A DNA stretch of 51,264 nt from an uncultured Eubacteriales bacterium (lineage in GTDB: Bacteria; Bacillota; Clostridia; Oscillospirales; Acutalibacteraceae), in the NCBI GenBank assembly GCA_900315255.1, contig OMYH01000016.1:53714-104977 (forward strand), written 5' to 3'. The notes below the pieces were generated by a model. That model searched no databases, was not told the origin of the DNA, and worked only from the letters and a program-made list of their open reading frames with translations. Every line of letters begins with the position of its first letter. Positions within the stretch are counted from its first letter, which is position 1. The position numbers were made by a program, and so were the translations under genes. Positions 24,772-34,162 of the stretch are shown piece by piece.

Positions 24772-27030
24772 ATGAAATACACTTACGCTGTTAAAGGTCT
24801 CGACTGTCCGCACTGTTCCTCGGAGATAGAGAGCGATCTAAAAAAGAAAGACGGCATATCAGCTGCGGCGGTAAATCTTGTTACGCAGACTCTGACGGTC
24901 GACTCTGAAATCTCTGCTTCTGTACTCACAGATATTATCACAAAAGCAGTACACACGCACGAACCCGATGTTGATGTGTCGCTGCTTGACGACATTATCG
25001 ACTCATCTGTTTCATTGGGCGGCGACAGCGGAGAGAAACACACCCGCAGAGGTGACAACTGCGAAAGCTGCCGAAGCTGCCAAGGCAAATACGCTCATTG
25101 CGAACGCTGCGAAACGAAGGACGTAATAACGCCCGAGCATAAAGAAAAACGCTCGTTTCTTAAAACAATAACAGATGATCATATAATGAAAATACGTCTG
25201 ATCTCGGGCACTGTTATTTTCGCCATAGGATTTACTCTCACGTTTTTTACAGTACCAAATTACATCACGCTTCCGATCATCATATCCGCTTACATTATAT
25301 TAGGTACAGATGTTGTTGTTAAGGCGGTACGCAATATTGTCAAGGGCAGGATCTTTGACGAAAGCTTCCTGATGTCGATATCGACTATCGGTGCATTTAT
25401 CATAGGAGAATACCCCGAAGCAGCTGCAGTAATGCTTTTTTATCAGCTGGGAGAATATATACAGGGACTGGCGGTTAAAAAATCACGCCGTTCAATTGCA
25501 GAGCTGATGGATATACGTCCGGACAGCGCGAATGTCAGACGTTACGGAAATATCGTAACCGTTTCTCCCGGCGAGGTAGCAGTCGGCGAACATATTATTG
25601 TAAAGCCCGGCGAAAGAATTCCGCTTGACGGAATAGTAAGTGACGGAAGCTCGATGATCAACACCACTGCCCTGACAGGTGAATCCGTTCCAAGAAAAGC
25701 CGAAACCGGAGATGAAGTTCTGTCCGGCTGCATAAACGAAAGCGGAGTCCTGGATATCTGCGTCACCAAGCCTTACGGTCAATCCACTGCCGCAAAGGTT
25801 CTGGAGCTTGTAGAAAACGCAGCGGGACGAAAAGCGCCTACGGAGAATTTCATAACGACCTTCTCACGTTACTATACACCAATAGTAGTAATTACCGCAT
25901 TACTTCTCGGAATTATACCGCCGCTGTTCTTCGGCGGAGAATGGGGCGAGTGGCTGCGCCGCTGCTTTGTATTCTTGGTTATCTCATGCCCGTGCGCGCT
26001 TGTCATCTCGATACCGCTGTCATTTTTCGGAGGCATAGGCGCAGCGTCACGCAAGGGTATTCTTATAAAAGGAAGCAACTATCTTGAAGCACTTAACTCT
26101 ACCGATACGATAATCTTTGACAAAACAGGAACGCTCACCAAGGGTGTTTTTAAGGTAGTGAACATCTCTCCTGCCATTGGTACAAACAAATCAAAGCTGC
26201 TTGAAACTGCGGCAAATGCCGAAAGTATGTCGAATCACCCTATAGCGAGATCAGTAGTTTCGGAATACGGCAAGGAAATTGATAAATCTCAAATCACGGA
26301 ATACAAGGAAATATCGGGCAGAGGTATCAGTGCAAAGGTAGGTAAAAACTCAGTTTTGTGCGGGAACGCAAAGCTAATGAACGACGTGAATATCTCCTGC
26401 ACCAAAAGCCATGATACAGGAACAATTATCTATATAGCAGAAAACAACAAATTTCTCGGAAGTATTACAATAGCAGACGAAATCAAACCCGACAGCAAAA
26501 CAGCTTTGGATAGTCTGAAAAAAGCAGGTATTGCTAAAACCGTTATGCTTACGGGAGATAAGCGGGAGATCGCCGAGGCGGTATCGAACGAAATTGGAAT
26601 TGACGAGTGCTTCGCAGAACTGCTGCCCTCGGATAAGTTCGATATTCTTGAAAAGCTGAAAAAGGACAAATCGACCGATAAAAAGCTCGCATTTGTGGGT
26701 GACGGAATTAATGACGCTCCCGTACTTGCGGCAGCAGATGTCGGTATCGCTATGGGTGCGCTCGGCTCGGACGCAGCTATTGAAGCAGCAGATATAGTTC
26801 TTATGACAGATGAACCGTCAAAGGTTGCCGAAGCAATAGGCATTGCCGGATACACAAAGAAGATCGTTACACAAAACATTATCGCAGTTATAGCAGTTAA
26901 AATACTGTTCCTCATTCTCGGCGCATTCGGAATAGCCGGAATGTGGGAGGCTGTATTTGGAGATGTAGGCATTATGATTCTCGCCGTACTCAATTCAATG
27001 AGAATATTAAAACATAATCTATACTATTAA
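24772..27030 (+). CDS. cadA: Cadmium/zinc/lead-exporting P1B-type ATPase
   Basis: An ATP-driven exporter of divalent soft metals in the plasma membrane, 752 residues. An N-terminal HMA domain has DCPHC (Cys12, Cys15). Then comes an unusual cysteine-rich segment (Cys97, 100, 103, 110, 113). The membrane region follows, with the transport-site CPC at 406-408. The phosphorylation site DKTGTLTKG has Asp450, SNHPIA holds the nucleotide-binding His-Pro, and VGDGINDAP is the hinge. About eight membrane helices are expected. I chose ATG 24772 (MKYTYAVKGLDC) over 24736 because the family begins here and a purine-rich AAGAAAGAAG lies just upstream. It forms a pair with cadC and ends in a strong terminator. 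CadA is preferred over CopA on account of CPC with the CadC partner; exact metal is inferred. Confidence 0.93.
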   Translation: MKYTYAVKGLDCPHCSSEIESDLKKKDGISAAAVNLVTQTLTVDSEISASVLTDIITKAVHTHEPDVDVSLLDDIIDSSVSLGGDSGEKHTRRGDNCESCRSCQGKYAHCERCETKDVITPEHKEKRSFLKTITDDHIMKIRLISGTVIFAIGFTLTFFTVPNYITLPIIISAYIILGTDVVVKAVRNIVKGRIFDESFLMSISTIGAFIIGEYPEAAAVMLFYQLGEYIQGLAVKKSRRSIAELMDIRPDSANVRRYGNIVTVSPGEVAVGEHIIVKPGERIPLDGIVSDGSSMINTTALTGESVPRKAETGDEVLSGCINESGVLDICVTKPYGQSTAAKVLELVENAAGRKAPTENFITTFSRYYTPIVVITALLLGIIPPLFFGGEWGEWLRRCFVFLVISCPCALVISIPLSFFGGIGAASRKGILIKGSNYLEALNSTDTIIFDKTGTLTKGVFKVVNISPAIGTNKSKLLETAANAESMSNHPIARSVVSEYGKEIDKSQITEYKEISGRGISAKVGKNSVLCGNAKLMNDVNISCTKSHDTGTIIYIAENNKFLGSITIADEIKPDSKTALDSLKKAGIAKTVMLTGDKREIAEAVSNEIGIDECFAELLPSDKFDILEKLKKDKSTDKKLAFVGDGINDAPVLAAADVGIAMGALGSDAAIEAADIVLMTDEPSKVAEAIGIAGYTKKIVTQNIIAVIAVKILFLILGAFGIAGMWEAVFGDVGIMILAVLNSMRILKHNLYY

Positions 27031-27045
27031 TCATATATTAAAGAA

Positions 27046-27081
27046 ATCACCCCGACAAAATATCGGGGTGATCGTTTTGTT
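27046..27081. terminator. Terminator between cadA and the BIG2 gene
   Basis: ATCACCCCGA / TCGGGGTGAT is a ten-pair stem followed by CGTTTTGTT on the plus strand and by TTTCTTTAA on the minus strand, so it can serve both convergent genes. Confidence 0.9.
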
Positions 27082-27101
27082 GTAATTACAAAGCTAATGT
27101 G

Positions 27102-29837
27102 TTATACGACTTCCCAGCCGTTCCAAACACTGTAACGTGATGAATATGTTGAGAGGTATTCCTCATATACGCTCTTTTCAACAGGTGTTCCGTTAACGAA
27201 ATACTTCGTGGATTCCTCCTGAATCTCGGTCGTTACCGTTCTTCTTGAAGAATCATCTTCATCGGTATCCTCATCATTATCCTCTTCGGACGACTCATAA
27301 TCTTCTTCATAATCGTCCTCGTCGTAGTAATCCTCATCCTCGGGAGCGCCTGCAACAGCAGGAAGTTTCTTGACAGCAGTCTTGTTGCCGAAGGTAATAC
27401 CTCTGCCTGATGCAACCTCGTCCATATCAACAGCCGCATAGCTAAGCTGATAGCCGTCATCGTATCCGTCGTCATTCTCGTCTTCATCGGGATCATAGTA
27501 TGTTTCGGAATCGGTATCCTCAACAGTACTGTCGGTATCATCTTCGACCTCGGAAGAAACAGGATTCTCGATCTCGGAGGTAACTGTCTTTGTTGAAATA
27601 TCGGTAGTTGTGGAGAAATTTACAAGCTCACTCAAAGAACCGTTATCCTCAACGCTGTAGATTCTCTGCTCGGTCGTTTTTGTTTTTGAATTCTCTTTAA
27701 ATATCGTTCCGCTGTACTGCAGGCAAACCTTGCCTGTTGTGTAGTGAATAAGCACCTGATTCTTATAAGAGCCGTCACCCTCATAGAACTCATACAGATC
27801 GGAAATGTTGTTGTATGTCTTATATACAATACACTGGTCGTTCTCTACCTTAACAATATTGATCGTTTCAACATTGTTGCCGTAGTTGAATCTGAGCAGC
27901 AGCTCGCTTACACCGTCTCCGTCAAGATCGGTAATAGCCTTTGCAGTAAGTGTTTCTGTAGGAATTACGCTGTCGTTTGTGTTGTTAACTGTCGGAACCT
28001 GAGCAAGGTAATCCTCAAGAAGATCGGTATCGTCCTTGACCTTGACCTTGATCTTTGCAATAGCGTCGGGGTTGAGCTGAGAAGTAACAGTTACAAACGT
28101 AACTCCGGGCTTAAGACCCTTGATATTACCCTGATCGTCAACTGTAGCTATCGTTGTATCTTCGCATTCATATACATATGTCGGTGCGGTATAATCCTCT
28201 GAGAGTATCGTGACCTTTGCCTGTGCGCTTTCGTCCTCCTTCAGTGATACCAGACACGTGTTCCAGTTTGCACCGTCAAGGGCAGCATAGCAATTTGAAA
28301 ATCTTTCGGGCTTCTCATATTCGTCAATCTCTTTCAGAACCTTATCCTTAGGTGCGGAATCAGACGATGTATCCTTCTCCGAAGCAGTATCTTCCTCTGT
28401 TTCGATCGGGTTGCCCAACTCGTCATATTCGGGTTCTTCTTCCTCTTCACCCTCAACGCCGAGATAGAATATCCTTACATTGTCAGAATCGTTATCGTTG
28501 CTCTTATAGTAAAGCGCAAGCTCCAGTTCGCCGTCACTGTCAAGATCCTTGATGATACTGCCGGACAGCTCGTTCTTCGGTGTATGTGCCTTGAGCTGTT
28601 CCGAATCCGTATCGGACTCTTCCTCGTTCTCGGAATCGGTCTCCTCGTCCGGATTTTCCTCGGTGTCCGAATCGGAATCAATGTCGGTCGATCCGTCAAC
28701 AATAGAATTGACAAATTTGTTATATACATTAATTGTGTTCTGCTTTTCATCGATAACGTTCACTATCAGCGATGCTGTGATAGTTTCGTTATTTTTCAGT
28801 GTTGCGGTAATAGTTGTATTTCCCGAAGCAACGCCTGTAACGACGCCCTTCTCGTCAACCTTAGCGATTGCAGGGTCATTGGACTTCAGCTTGAATACCT
28901 TGTCTGCCGCACCTTCGGGCTCGATAATGATCTCAAGCGATTTAGACTCGCCTACACGAAGACTCATTGAAGGCTCCTTGAACTTGATCGACTTTACGGT
29001 ATCATCAACTGCAACGGACGAAACGTTTTCTGCCTTGCCGTTATCTCTGTGAGAGAAGAAATATATTCCTGCAGCGACAATAGCTACAATAAGCAGTGCG
29101 ATGATTATTCCGATAATTACCTTAGTTTTTGTTGAGAATGCTCCCTCGTCATCATCATCGTTGTCATCATCATTCTCTTCTTCGTCTTCGGTAAAATCAT
29201 TTTCATTCTCGCTGATCTCTACCGCAGCCGCATAACCGTCGTCTTCCTCCTCATCGGGTTCGAATACGCCCTCGTAATCCTCACCTTCGATATTGGTTTC
29301 TTCATATTCCTCGTCGTCAATATCAAAGTCGGAGTCGTCTATCTCCTCGTCGCTCTCTTCTGCTTCAAAAGCTCCTGCGATCTCATCCTTTGATGCGTCA
29401 TCTTCTTCCTCAAAAACGGGTTCTTCATCCTCGTGATCCTCCGCCTCTGATTCTGCAGCCTCTGCAGCTTCCTTTTCGGCTCTCTTTCGCTTCAGTTCCT
29501 CTTCACGCTTGTTCTTTGCGGCAGCAAATGCGTTAGAAAAGGATTTTGCGGATCTCATCTTGGGAGAGAGATTCTCTTCTTCATCAACTGTCTGGTCTAT
29601 TTCATGGAAAAGTTCTTTTGAAGATTCCTCACTGCCGCTCTCACTCTTACGAAGCATCACAGGAATATCCTTCTGTGTATCCTCGGGAGCTTCAGGCTCT
29701 GCAGCTTTCGACTCTTCGGCAGGCTTTTTCTGCTCTGCGGCTTTGGCTTTTCTTGCGGCTTTGGCTCTTTTTGCCGCCGCTATCGCTTCGGCGATCTCTT
29801 CATCTGTCAAAGATGTTTCATCCATATACTCGCTCAT
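27102..29837 (-). CDS. Membrane-anchored BIG2/VCBS-like protein with acidic cytoplasmic domain
   Basis: A 911-residue protein of unknown function. Residues 1-237 are highly charged: an Ala/Lys/Glu-rich helix (10-45), then long Glu/Asp runs; no signal peptide. One transmembrane helix at about 238-261 follows Lys-rich KTK, so the N-terminal part should be inside and the rest outside. Outside are a BIG2 immunoglobulin-like domain (281-362, ending GVVTGVASGNTTITATL), a low-complexity Asp/Ser/Glu linker, a DLDSDGELELAL motif (430-441), a second BIG2-like domain (535-602), another DLDGDGVSELLL motif (638-649), and an acidic tail. The DxDxDGxxEL motifs resemble calcium-binding VCBS/FG-GAP loops. Related large proteins are common in Ruminococcus, but I know of no assigned function. 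It has its own promoter (29909-29937) and shares a terminator with cadA. Confidence 0.7.
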   Translation of the reverse strand: MSEYMDETSLTDEEIAEAIAAAKRAKAARKAKAAEQKKPAEESKAAEPEAPEDTQKDIPVMLRKSESGSEESSKELFHEIDQTVDEEENLSPKMRSAKSFSNAFAAAKNKREEELKRKRAEKEAAEAAESEAEDHEDEEPVFEEEDDASKDEIAGAFEAEESDEEIDDSDFDIDDEEYEETNIEGEDYEGVFEPDEEEDDGYAAAVEISENENDFTEDEEENDDDNDDDDEGAFSTKTKVIIGIIIALLIVAIVAAGIYFFSHRDNGKAENVSSVAVDDTVKSIKFKEPSMSLRVGESKSLEIIIEPEGAADKVFKLKSNDPAIAKVDEKGVVTGVASGNTTITATLKNNETITASLIVNVIDEKQNTINVYNKFVNSIVDGSTDIDSDSDTEENPDEETDSENEEESDTDSEQLKAHTPKNELSGSIIKDLDSDGELELALYYKSNDNDSDNVRIFYLGVEGEEEEEPEYDELGNPIETEEDTASEKDTSSDSAPKDKVLKEIDEYEKPERFSNCYAALDGANWNTCLVSLKEDESAQAKVTILSEDYTAPTYVYECEDTTIATVDDQGNIKGLKPGVTFVTVTSQLNPDAIAKIKVKVKDDTDLLEDYLAQVPTVNNTNDSVIPTETLTAKAITDLDGDGVSELLLRFNYGNNVETINIVKVENDQCIVYKTYNNISDLYEFYEGDGSYKNQVLIHYTTGKVCLQYSGTIFKENSKTKTTEQRIYSVEDNGSLSELVNFSTTTDISTKTVTSEIENPVSSEVEDDTDSTVEDTDSETYYDPDEDENDDGYDDGYQLSYAAVDMDEVASGRGITFGNKTAVKKLPAVAGAPEDEDYYDEDDYEEDYESSEEDNDEDTDEDDSSRRTVTTEIQEESTKYFVNGTPVEKSVYEEYLSTYSSRYSVWNGWEVV

Positions 29838-29908
29838 GCTCTCATCTTCCTTTTCTTTAAGATTTACCGTTTTACAATATTATAATATCACAAAACAGCA
29901 TAATACTA

Positions 29909-29937
29909 ATTATATAAAATATAGCGATTACGGTCAA
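29909..29937 (-). promoter_or_regulatory. Promoter of the BIG2 gene
   Basis: Minus strand TTGACC, 17 bases, TATAAT, 70 bases before the ATG. The remaining 29938-30099 shows no gene. Confidence 0.75.
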
Positions 29938-30099
29938 TAGAAGATTAGCAGAAAAAATATAAAAATGACAACACTCTTTTAAGATTACTGCACAAAACGT
30001 TACTGCTATATCAGATAAATAACCCTATAACTTATCAGGAAATCGGATAATTATACAAATATCACAATCATATGTATAATTATCAGTGATTTTTTAGAT

Positions 30100-30136
30100 A
30101 AAAAAACCGAGAACACACCTGAAAAAGCTGTTCTCG
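30100..30136 (-). terminator. Terminator of the zapA-dut operon
   Basis: CGAGAACA / TGTTCTCG, an eight-pair stem with a 13-base loop, followed on the minus strand by G-TTTTTTT. It lies about 170 bases after the DUF1294 stop codon, with nothing recognised between. Confidence 0.8.
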
Positions 30137-30304
30137 ATCAACATTCTGACGCAGCACAATGCCGCGAGCAAAAACGTTAAAATTCCTGACCGTTTTCTCA
30201 CATTTTTATTATACAACATTCAAAAAATAAATTCAAGTTCTCTTGCAAATTTTACGACAAAATTTTTATATTCTTTTTTGTATATTTTACATATCAGACA
30301 TAAT

Positions 30305-30589
30305 TCAACTAAACAAAACATACACTACGGCTATAAGACCGATCTGCAGGATCAGAATTACAGGAATGCCGATAAAGAACTTCGGTTTTTTTGTCTTATG
30401 ATGAAATATCCTCATTCCTGCCGCCGCACCGATTGATCCGCCGACAGCGGCAAGAATGATCAAGGTCTTTTCGGATATGCGATATTTTTCACGCTTTGCC
30501 CGATTTTTATCTATCCCGTAAACTATCAGGGTTATTATGTTTATCAGACAAAGATATCCTGCGGCACAAAACAAAATGATACTGTTCAT
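30305..30589 (-). CDS. DUF1294 family membrane protein
   Basis: A 94-residue membrane protein. It has hydrophobic segments at about 3-24, 43-60 and 73-92 and the DUF1294 hallmark YGIDKNRAKREKYRISEKTL followed by GGSIGAAAGMRIFHHKTKKPKF. The family is widespread in bacteria and of unknown function; some members are fused to cold-shock domains. Its ATG overlaps the dut stop by one base, so it belongs to the zapA-U32-dut operon. Confidence 0.88.
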   Translation of the reverse strand: MNSIILFCAAGYLCLINIITLIVYGIDKNRAKREKYRISEKTLIILAAVGGSIGAAAGMRIFHHKTKKPKFFIGIPVILILQIGLIAVVYVLFS

Positions 30590-31035
30590 TACTTCATTCC
30601 TGTTGAGCCAAAACCGCCGTTATCCCTGATCGTTTCTCCAAGCACATCGGTTTCAACGACCTGAGGAACCACAACCGGCATCAGCACAAATTGGGCTATC
30701 CTCATATCAGGTTCGATCACAAAAGGCTCTCTCCCGTGATTCGTAAGTCCCACGCATATCTCTCCTCTGTAATCACTGTCGATCACTCCGACGGCATTGC
30801 TCGGGGATATTCCGTGCTTTATTCCCAGTCCGCTGCGTGCAAACACAAATCCCGCAGTATTCTTCGGGATCTCAACCGCTATTCCGGTGGGAATGATCTT
30901 AAGATCCCCGCTTTCTATGCTTATCGGCTCATTGATACAGGCATAAAGATCCATTCCTGCCGCACCATCAGTTGCCCGCTTCGGTATCCTTGCCTTCTCC
31001 CGAACTTTCTTTATTTTTAACATATTCATCAACAA
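30589..31035 (-). CDS. dut: Deoxyuridine 5'-triphosphate nucleotidohydrolase
   Basis: dUTPase cleaves dUTP to dUMP, keeping uracil out of DNA and supplying thymidylate synthesis. The five family motifs are visible in order: GAAGMDLYAC, FARSGLGIKHGI, NAVGVIDSDYRG, RIAQFVLMPV and NGGFGSTG. Length 148 fits a homotrimeric enzyme. The start is uncertain: TTG 31035 has GAGGAG eight bases upstream and touches the stop of the U32 gene; ATG 31029 and ATG 31023 are alternatives. It is translationally coupled to the genes on both sides. Confidence 0.94.
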   Translation of the reverse strand: MLMNMLKIKKVREKARIPKRATDGAAGMDLYACINEPISIESGDLKIIPTGIAVEIPKNTAGFVFARSGLGIKHGISPSNAVGVIDSDYRGEICVGLTNHGREPFVIEPDMRIAQFVLMPVVVPQVVETDVLGETIRDNGGFGSTGMK

Positions 31036-33099
31036 TTATTCAACTCCTCTGAAATACAAACCTCTTGTGTACTCACCCCGGGGCTTCGCTTTATTCAAAT
31101 AATCTTTAAAGATATCAGCGCACTGCTCGTTTGTTTCATAAGTAAAATGCAGCGACATAAAATCTGTCCCCGAAAAGACGTCCTGCTTATCCGACAGAAC
31201 AATCGGTTTGCAGTTGAGCATTTCGGTACAGCCCGCATTGCACATAAGCGTAAAGTCGTTCCCTTTCCTATCGGTGATCACACTTTTCCCGTGGCAGGTC
31301 TTGCAGCCCTTCCCATTTTTATTGGGACAATTTCGTGTTATCATCAGCGGGAGATAACCGTACCCTACAACACCCGTACCGATATTGCCCGAAATGTGAT
31401 TGACCATTCCCGAGGTAAGCTCTACCGACAGCTCGGTATCGGCAGCTCCGATATTCGCAAGAAAATCAAGAGAATAGCTGTTGAACACATTCAGTCCGAA
31501 GCCCCCGTGTACGGTCATACCCATATCGGCAGCAAGTGATACTGTGCCGATATTGCTGCACCAGACATCCTTTATACCGACAGTTTTGATCTCATCAAGT
31601 TTTCTGCGGACAGCTTCTTCACGACCGAAGGTCACCCTCGGAACTTCGACACCGACGTTAAATCCTTTTTCGGCAAGCCTTGATATATCATCAGTTTTTG
31701 AGAACAGCGGTACGTATACAAGCTCGCAGTCTTTGAATACTGCGGGAACATCGCAGTGCCTGAAATGCGCTCTGTACGTGATGTTTCCCGAACGCTCCTT
31801 TGCAGTAATTTTTTTATATACAGGTTCAATATATCTTCTGTACGGAACAGCTGTGATCTCTTCCTCAAGCGCAGCAAGCGCATCACGCCTCATAGCATTG
31901 AGCGACGATATGGGTATAGTTAACCCATCGTCTATGTCGGCAGAAATATTTTCCGCATAAAAAGCCGTGCCGCCCGTCTTTGCAAGCTGCCGCTTTGCCT
32001 TTTCCTCACTAAGAGGTACATTCATTGCCGTTTCCGGAACCACTCCCACAGATTTCACTGTAATACCCCTGCATTCTGCCGTCAGCATAACAGGAACATT
32101 CTTTTTTACAGCAAGCGTAAAGTCAACGCCGTTCGTCTGCACCTCGTCCTTATACTCCGCGCGTATTTCCGACAAAACACTCTCCGAAGCGGATACCACA
32201 TCTTCCTTCAAACGTGTACCGAACATTTCTCTGCCTGTCTTACCGTAATAATAACCGTTTGTAAAACCGCTGCGTGAGAACACCGCCCTGAGTCTTTCAA
32301 GCTCCTCATTGTCGGCAATGCCGCTGTCTGCCGAATGTCTTGCAACGGCGGCCGCCATAGCAGTATATTCGGGCCTCTTCATTCGACCTTCGATCTTCGC
32401 AGAGGCAACTCCTATCCGAGCAAGCTCCGATAATTCGTTCAATATGCAATTATCCTTAAGGCTCAGGTCATACCCCGTACCGCCTTTCACTTTAAACGGC
32501 AGTCTGCACGGCTGGGCGCACCTGCCTCTGTTGCCGCTCCTGCCGCCTATCATCGCCGAAAGATAGCACTGTCCCGAAACGCACATACACAATGCGCCGT
32601 GTACAAAAACCTCGGTTTCGATATCACAGGAATTCACGACCTCTGCGATCTCCTCACGGCTCATCTCTCTTGCCAGAACAACTCTGTCAAAGCCGTTTTT
32701 ATACAATACCCTTGCCCCCTGCGGCGTATGAACCGACATCTGAGTAGACGCATGGAGCGCAATGTCAGGCATAGCTTTTTTTATAATATCTGCAAGACCC
32801 CAGTCCTGCACAATGAATGCGTCTGCGCCAAGAAGATACGCTTCTTTAGCGGTTTCAACTGCGATCGGAACCTCCTCGCTGCTTACAAGAGTGTTGAGTG
32901 TTATATGCACCTTCACTCCGTGCAGATGGCAGTAGTCTATAGCTTTTTTTAGCTCCTCGCTGTCGAAATTTTTTGCATATGCCCTTGCACTAAACCGCAA
33001 GGAGCCAATGTACACGGCATCGGCTCCTTGTCTTACGGCAGCCGTGACGGAATCAAAAGACCCGCACGGCGCAAGAATTTCAATAGAATTATTCATCAT
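31036..33099 (-). CDS. U32 family peptidase (collagenase-like/RlhA-like)
   Basis: A protein of 687 residues with the U32 domain: ILAPCGSFDSVTAAVRQGADAVYIG at the start, EMSREEIAEVV, VFVHGALCMCVSGQCYLSAMIGGRSGNRGRCAQPCR with the family cysteines, then a DUF3656 region and a C-terminal cysteine set (CPNKNGKGCKTC, CNAGC). Several U32 proteins are now known to be iron-sulfur tRNA or rRNA hydroxylases (TrhP, RlhA) that use prephenate, not proteases; the cysteine arrangement fits such a role, so 'peptidase' is only the family name. I place the start at ATG 33099 or 33096, overlapping the end of zapA; the frame from 33129 is longer than homologues. Confidence 0.88.
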   Translation of the reverse strand: MMNNSIEILAPCGSFDSVTAAVRQGADAVYIGSLRFSARAYAKNFDSEELKKAIDYCHLHGVKVHITLNTLVSSEEVPIAVETAKEAYLLGADAFIVQDWGLADIIKKAMPDIALHASTQMSVHTPQGARVLYKNGFDRVVLAREMSREEIAEVVNSCDIETEVFVHGALCMCVSGQCYLSAMIGGRSGNRGRCAQPCRLPFKVKGGTGYDLSLKDNCILNELSELARIGVASAKIEGRMKRPEYTAMAAAVARHSADSGIADNEELERLRAVFSRSGFTNGYYYGKTGREMFGTRLKEDVVSASESVLSEIRAEYKDEVQTNGVDFTLAVKKNVPVMLTAECRGITVKSVGVVPETAMNVPLSEEKAKRQLAKTGGTAFYAENISADIDDGLTIPISSLNAMRRDALAALEEEITAVPYRRYIEPVYKKITAKERSGNITYRAHFRHCDVPAVFKDCELVYVPLFSKTDDISRLAEKGFNVGVEVPRVTFGREEAVRRKLDEIKTVGIKDVWCSNIGTVSLAADMGMTVHGGFGLNVFNSYSLDFLANIGAADTELSVELTSGMVNHISGNIGTGVVGYGYLPLMITRNCPNKNGKGCKTCHGKSVITDRKGNDFTLMCNAGCTEMLNCKPIVLSDKQDVFSGTDFMSLHFTYETNEQCADIFKDYLNKAKPRGEYTRGLYFRGVE

Positions 33100-33694
33100 C
33101 GTCATCATCCGCGAACGCTTTCTGCTCAAAGAAGCTCATGATCTCTGCAGCATCGTCTGCTGTTTCGCCGAATATGTCGTCAGAGAACGTTCCCTGAATC
33201 GGAGCCTGCTGCTCATCCTGCGTCTTTGCGGACTTTTTTGTGAGCTTCGGCAGGGGCTGCTTATCAACGATCTCATCCTCCGACTTGCTTGATACCGGGG
33301 TGATCGGCTCGGGCTTCTCTTGCGGAACAGGCACAGCAGACCTTGCGGCTGACCTTTGCGAAAGCCTTGATCTCAGTGTGTTTATCTCTGCTCGGAGCTG
33401 CTCGTTCTCCTTTTTCGTATCCTCATACTGCTTGCGCGAAAAAGCCGATTCCTGGAGATAATCTTTGATCTGGCCCCTGAGATTGGCGTTATCGTCCATT
33501 GCCTTAGTCAACTGGTCGCAGTAGTCCATAGCAACGAAAAGCGCAACCTCGGTCATATTGCGGGTATGCAGTTCATCGGACAAACGCTTGACCTTTCTTT
33601 CGATCTTCGAGGCAACCTTATCCATGTACTCCTGACTCTCTTCGGAGGAGATCGTAATTGTATGATTCAGTATTCTGACAACATTTTTAGCCAA
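33089..33694 (-). CDS. zapA: ZapA-like cell division protein with long C-terminal tail
   Basis: ZapA promotes FtsZ filament bundling at mid-cell. Residues 1-95 form the ZapA unit: KNVVRILNHTITISSEESQEYMDKVASKIERKVKRL, the FtsZ-binding head, and an amphipathic helix. A coiled coil continues to about residue 125. Unlike ordinary ZapA (about 85-110 residues), it has some 80 further residues of Pro/Lys/Glu-rich tail ending in an acidic FADDDDDE. The tail pattern is seen in Ruminococcaceae but its role is unknown. I place the start at TTG 33694 (AAGGA ten bases upstream). It is the first gene of the operon and overlaps the U32 gene. Confidence 0.82.
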   Translation of the reverse strand: MAKNVVRILNHTITISSEESQEYMDKVASKIERKVKRLSDELHTRNMTEVALFVAMDYCDQLTKAMDDNANLRGQIKDYLQESAFSRKQYEDTKKENEQLRAEINTLRSRLSQRSAARSAVPVPQEKPEPITPVSSKSEDEIVDKQPLPKLTKKSAKTQDEQQAPIQGTFSDDIFGETADDAAEIMSFFEQKAFADDDDDE

Positions 33695-33767
33695 AATCAA
33701 CACGTCCTTTATATTATCTGATTGTTTCCAAAAAAGAAATTTATTAATCTTTTTATTATCTTTACTA

Positions 33768-33796
33768 ATTATACAACATAATTCCTCTTATTACAA
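33768..33796 (-). promoter_or_regulatory. Promoter of the zapA operon
   Basis: Minus strand TTGTAA, 17 bases, TATAAT, about 75 bases before the zapA start. Confidence 0.7.
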
Positions 33797-34121
33797 GGAT
33801 AATTTTTATATTTAACAATAATTCGACAATACAAGAAAAAGAAATGTCGGTACAGACAAGAAGTATCATCGTTCTCTGTTTCTGTTAAATTACATAAAAA
33901 TTTCAAGTTGTTTTGTAGCTTTAGAACAAGTCGTTTGTATAATTATCACAAAGCGACATAATAACTATTGTAAAATGCCTAAAATTTATATTTTTTTCAT
34001 AATCATTATTGACAGTTTTCAGAAAATGTGCTATTATTTTATTGTGATAGAAATTTGGAAGGCAATACCTGTTTTTGATATTTACACATTTCTTTTCTTT
34101 TCTTTAAAACTTTATATGAAA
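33797..34121. other. AT-rich intergenic stretch, no gene seen
   Basis: About 325 bases with no supported reading frame or promoter pair. The nearest frame (33975-34244) is chance joined to the dockerin relic. Confidence 0.6.
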
Positions 34122-34150
34122 AAGCACGTTGTTACGACGTGCTTTTTTCA
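34122..34150. terminator. Bidirectional-looking terminator
   Basis: AAGCACGT / ACGTGCTT, a perfect eight-pair stem with a seven-base loop, followed by TTTTTT on plus and TTTTT on minus (one base may pair). No gene now ends at it on either strand. Confidence 0.75.
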
Positions 34151-34162
34151 TTTTGTATATTT

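Noticed and set aside
28549-29940. Long plus-strand frames opposite the BIG2 gene
   Set aside because: They mirror the acidic and serine-rich codons of the minus-strand gene and have no family features.
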